This document shows, one piece after another, positions 62,481 through 64,000 of a DNA stretch of 64,000 nucleotides (positions within the stretch are counted from its first letter, which is position 1; each line of letters starts with the position of its first letter). The DNA comes from Cacajao melanocephalus. Lineage: Eukaryota > Chordata > Mammalia > Primates > Pitheciidae. Position numbers and translations under genes: made by a program. Where the stretch lies: positions 95,837 to 159,836 of the forward strand of contig CAUYLG010017842.1 in the NCBI GenBank assembly GCA_963573385.1, given 5' to 3'. Below the pieces are notes generated by a model that worked only from the letters and a program-made list of their open reading frames with translations, had not been told where the DNA came from and ran no database searches.

Positions 62481-63291
62481 AAAACAATTTACCTTGGTCT
62501 CTACTGGTCTTCTACACACACAATGCCTGGCATTCAATCAAAATTTACCAAAAAAAAAAAAAATTACAAGACTGTACAAACAAAAGGAGATAAGACAACA
62601 GAAAAGACTGAGAGATGACCTAAATGTAGGAAATATCATACAGTGATTTTAAACAACCATGCTTAAGATGTTTAAAGGTCTAATGGAAAATGTAAACAAT
62701 ATACATAAACATATGGGAAATTTCTCTGAGATAGAAACTAGAAGAGCTAAATGGAAATGATAGGAATTAAAAAACTAATCAGAGATGAAGAATTCCTTCA
62801 ATTAGCTCATCAGTTGACTTGGTGTGGCTTGAACTTGACTCAAGATAAGTCAATAGAAACTATTTTTACAAATAAATTCAAACAAAGAGTGGGGGAGGTG
62901 AGGGACAGATTATCCATGGGTTATCAAATGGTCCAACAATTTTTTTCTTCTAAAACTTTAAACTAATAAGACAGAGGATTTGAAAAGATATGGCAAAAGT
63001 TTCATCCAAAATTAATGAAACAGAATGAACCACAGATCCAAGAAGCTCGGAGCGTCCCATTCAGGATAAATTCAAAAGGAAGAGAAAACAGACACATATT
63101 CCCAAATAATTATAACCAAACTACAGAAAATTAAAGACAAAAAGAAAATCCTAAAGACAGCCAGAGAAAAAGGACAGTATAAAAACAGTGAAAAGGCAGC
63201 CATGAAATTGAAGGATACTTATACATTTTAACAAACAAGTGACTAGTATCTAGAATACATAAATAACAACTTTATAAAGAAATATAACCTC

Positions 63292-63590
63292 TGGCCCAGC
63301 ATGGTGGCTCACACCTGTAATCCCAGCACTGTGGGATTCTGAAATGGGTGGATCACCTGAGGACAGGAGTTCAACACCAGCCTGGCCAACACAATGAAAC
63401 CCCGTCTCTGTTAAAAACACAAAAAATTAGCCAGGCATGGTGGTACATACCTGTAGTCTCAGCTACTCAGGAGGTGGAGGCACAAGAATCGCTTGAACCT
63501 GGGAGGCAGAGGTTACAGTAAACTAAGATTGGGCCACTGCACTCCAGTCTGGGCAACAGAGCCAGATTCTGTCTCAAGGGGAAAAAAAAA
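63292..63590 (+). mobile_element. Alu element
   Basis: A full-length Alu whose A-tail runs directly into a TA-rich repeat. Confidence 0.94.
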
Positions 63591-63720
63591 AATATATATA
63601 TATATATATATCACATATATATATCACATATATATCATAGAAAGGAACACATAGAAAGGAACAACCATATATATGTGATATATATATGTGATATATATAT
63701 GAAATACATATATATATTTT
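63591..63720. repeat. (TA)n repeat with perfect 34-bp inverted arms
   Basis: The arms are 63602-63635 and 63667-63700. They are AT runs interrupted by two CAC (left) or GTG (right) triplets in mirrored spacing. The 31-base spacer is CATAGAAAGGAACA twice plus ACC. Confidence 0.95.
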
Positions 63721-63790
63721 CTTGAGACAGTAAAATGTCTCCTGCCTTAAGAAAAAATGACACAAGCAGGCATTTTTAAAAATGAAGATC

Positions 63791-64000
63791 TGAGAGATCC
63801 AAGACAGCCGATTAGCAGCAGCTCAGGATTGTAGTTCCCAGTGAAAGCGCAGAGAGCGAGTGGACGCCGCAATTTCAGATGAATTTCTGTTGCCCACAAA
63901 CTGGGAGATACCCAGCGGAGGAGCCACATGGGTCACCAGCACGATTCTTTTGGCCAGCGTGGCTTTTTTGCCGGTGCCCCGGTGCAGCACTTCTCAGTGC
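63791..64000 (+). mobile_element. 5' end of an older-primate L1 (5' UTR), continues past the window
   Basis: It begins about TGAGAGATCCAAGACAGCCG and follows the L1 5' UTR plan of older primate subfamilies (CAGCTCAGGATTGTAGTTCC, GTGAAAGCGCAGAGAGCGAG, GTGCAGCACTTCTCAGTGC). Antisense to CCDC6. Whether it is full length cannot be seen. Confidence 0.75.

Noticed and set aside
62751..62966. 71-codon plus-strand open frame
   Set aside because: It lies in L1/HAL1-like ORF1 text with flanking stops; a decayed LINE remnant and not a host gene.

Overview
The window is primate nuclear DNA, almost certainly human. It contains dense Alu (J, S and Y types), MIR, L2, L1 and MaLR repeats, no bacterial-style gene packing, and six short exons with consensus splice sites separated by kilobases of repeat-filled intron. 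All recognisable coding sequence lies on the minus strand. Joined in order, the exons read through without a break as the central part of CCDC6 (coiled-coil domain containing 6, also H4/D10S170; chromosome 10q21 in human).

Transcription runs from high to low coordinates: the 3' part of intron 1 (53883-64000), exon 2 (53733-53882), exon 3 (34875-35003), exon 4 (16448-16551), exon 5 (14436-14596), exon 6 (8443-8599), exon 7 (5960-6060), and the start of intron 7 (1-5959). All splice phases join correctly. With exon 1 taken to encode residues 1-101 (known from the RET/PTC1 fusion), the window covers residues 102-368 plus one base of codon 369. The promoter and exon 1 lie beyond position 64000. 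Exons 8-9 and the 3' UTR lie below position 1. Exons 2-5 carry the 29-residue coiled-coil repeats, exon 5 adds a run of Ser-Pro sites, exon 6 continues the coiled coil, and exon 7 begins the Ser/Pro-rich tail.

The rest is intron. I place about 22 Alu elements (roughly 16 on the plus strand, antisense to the gene, against 6 on the minus strand). There is a solo ERV1-type LTR inside an older Alu (24976-25822), a THE1-type solo LTR (27418-27786), an MLT1-type LTR (12255-12717), and three copies of one Tc/mariner-like TIR element (11209, 20752 and 49119). There are several ancient L1, L2 and MIR pieces, a long L1/HAL1-like stretch (60540-63291), and the 5' end of an older-primate L1 running off the right edge (from 63791).

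I found no undescribed gene system. The signals most worth a second look are a four-tract G-quadruplex motif starting 26 nt into intron 4, beside a weak donor site; a 34-bp perfect AT-rich inverted repeat with a duplicated 14-mer spacer (63602-63700); a (CA)n-ended insert with a 15-bp target-site duplication (540-785); and inverted Alu pairs that bracket exon 2 and exons 6-7.
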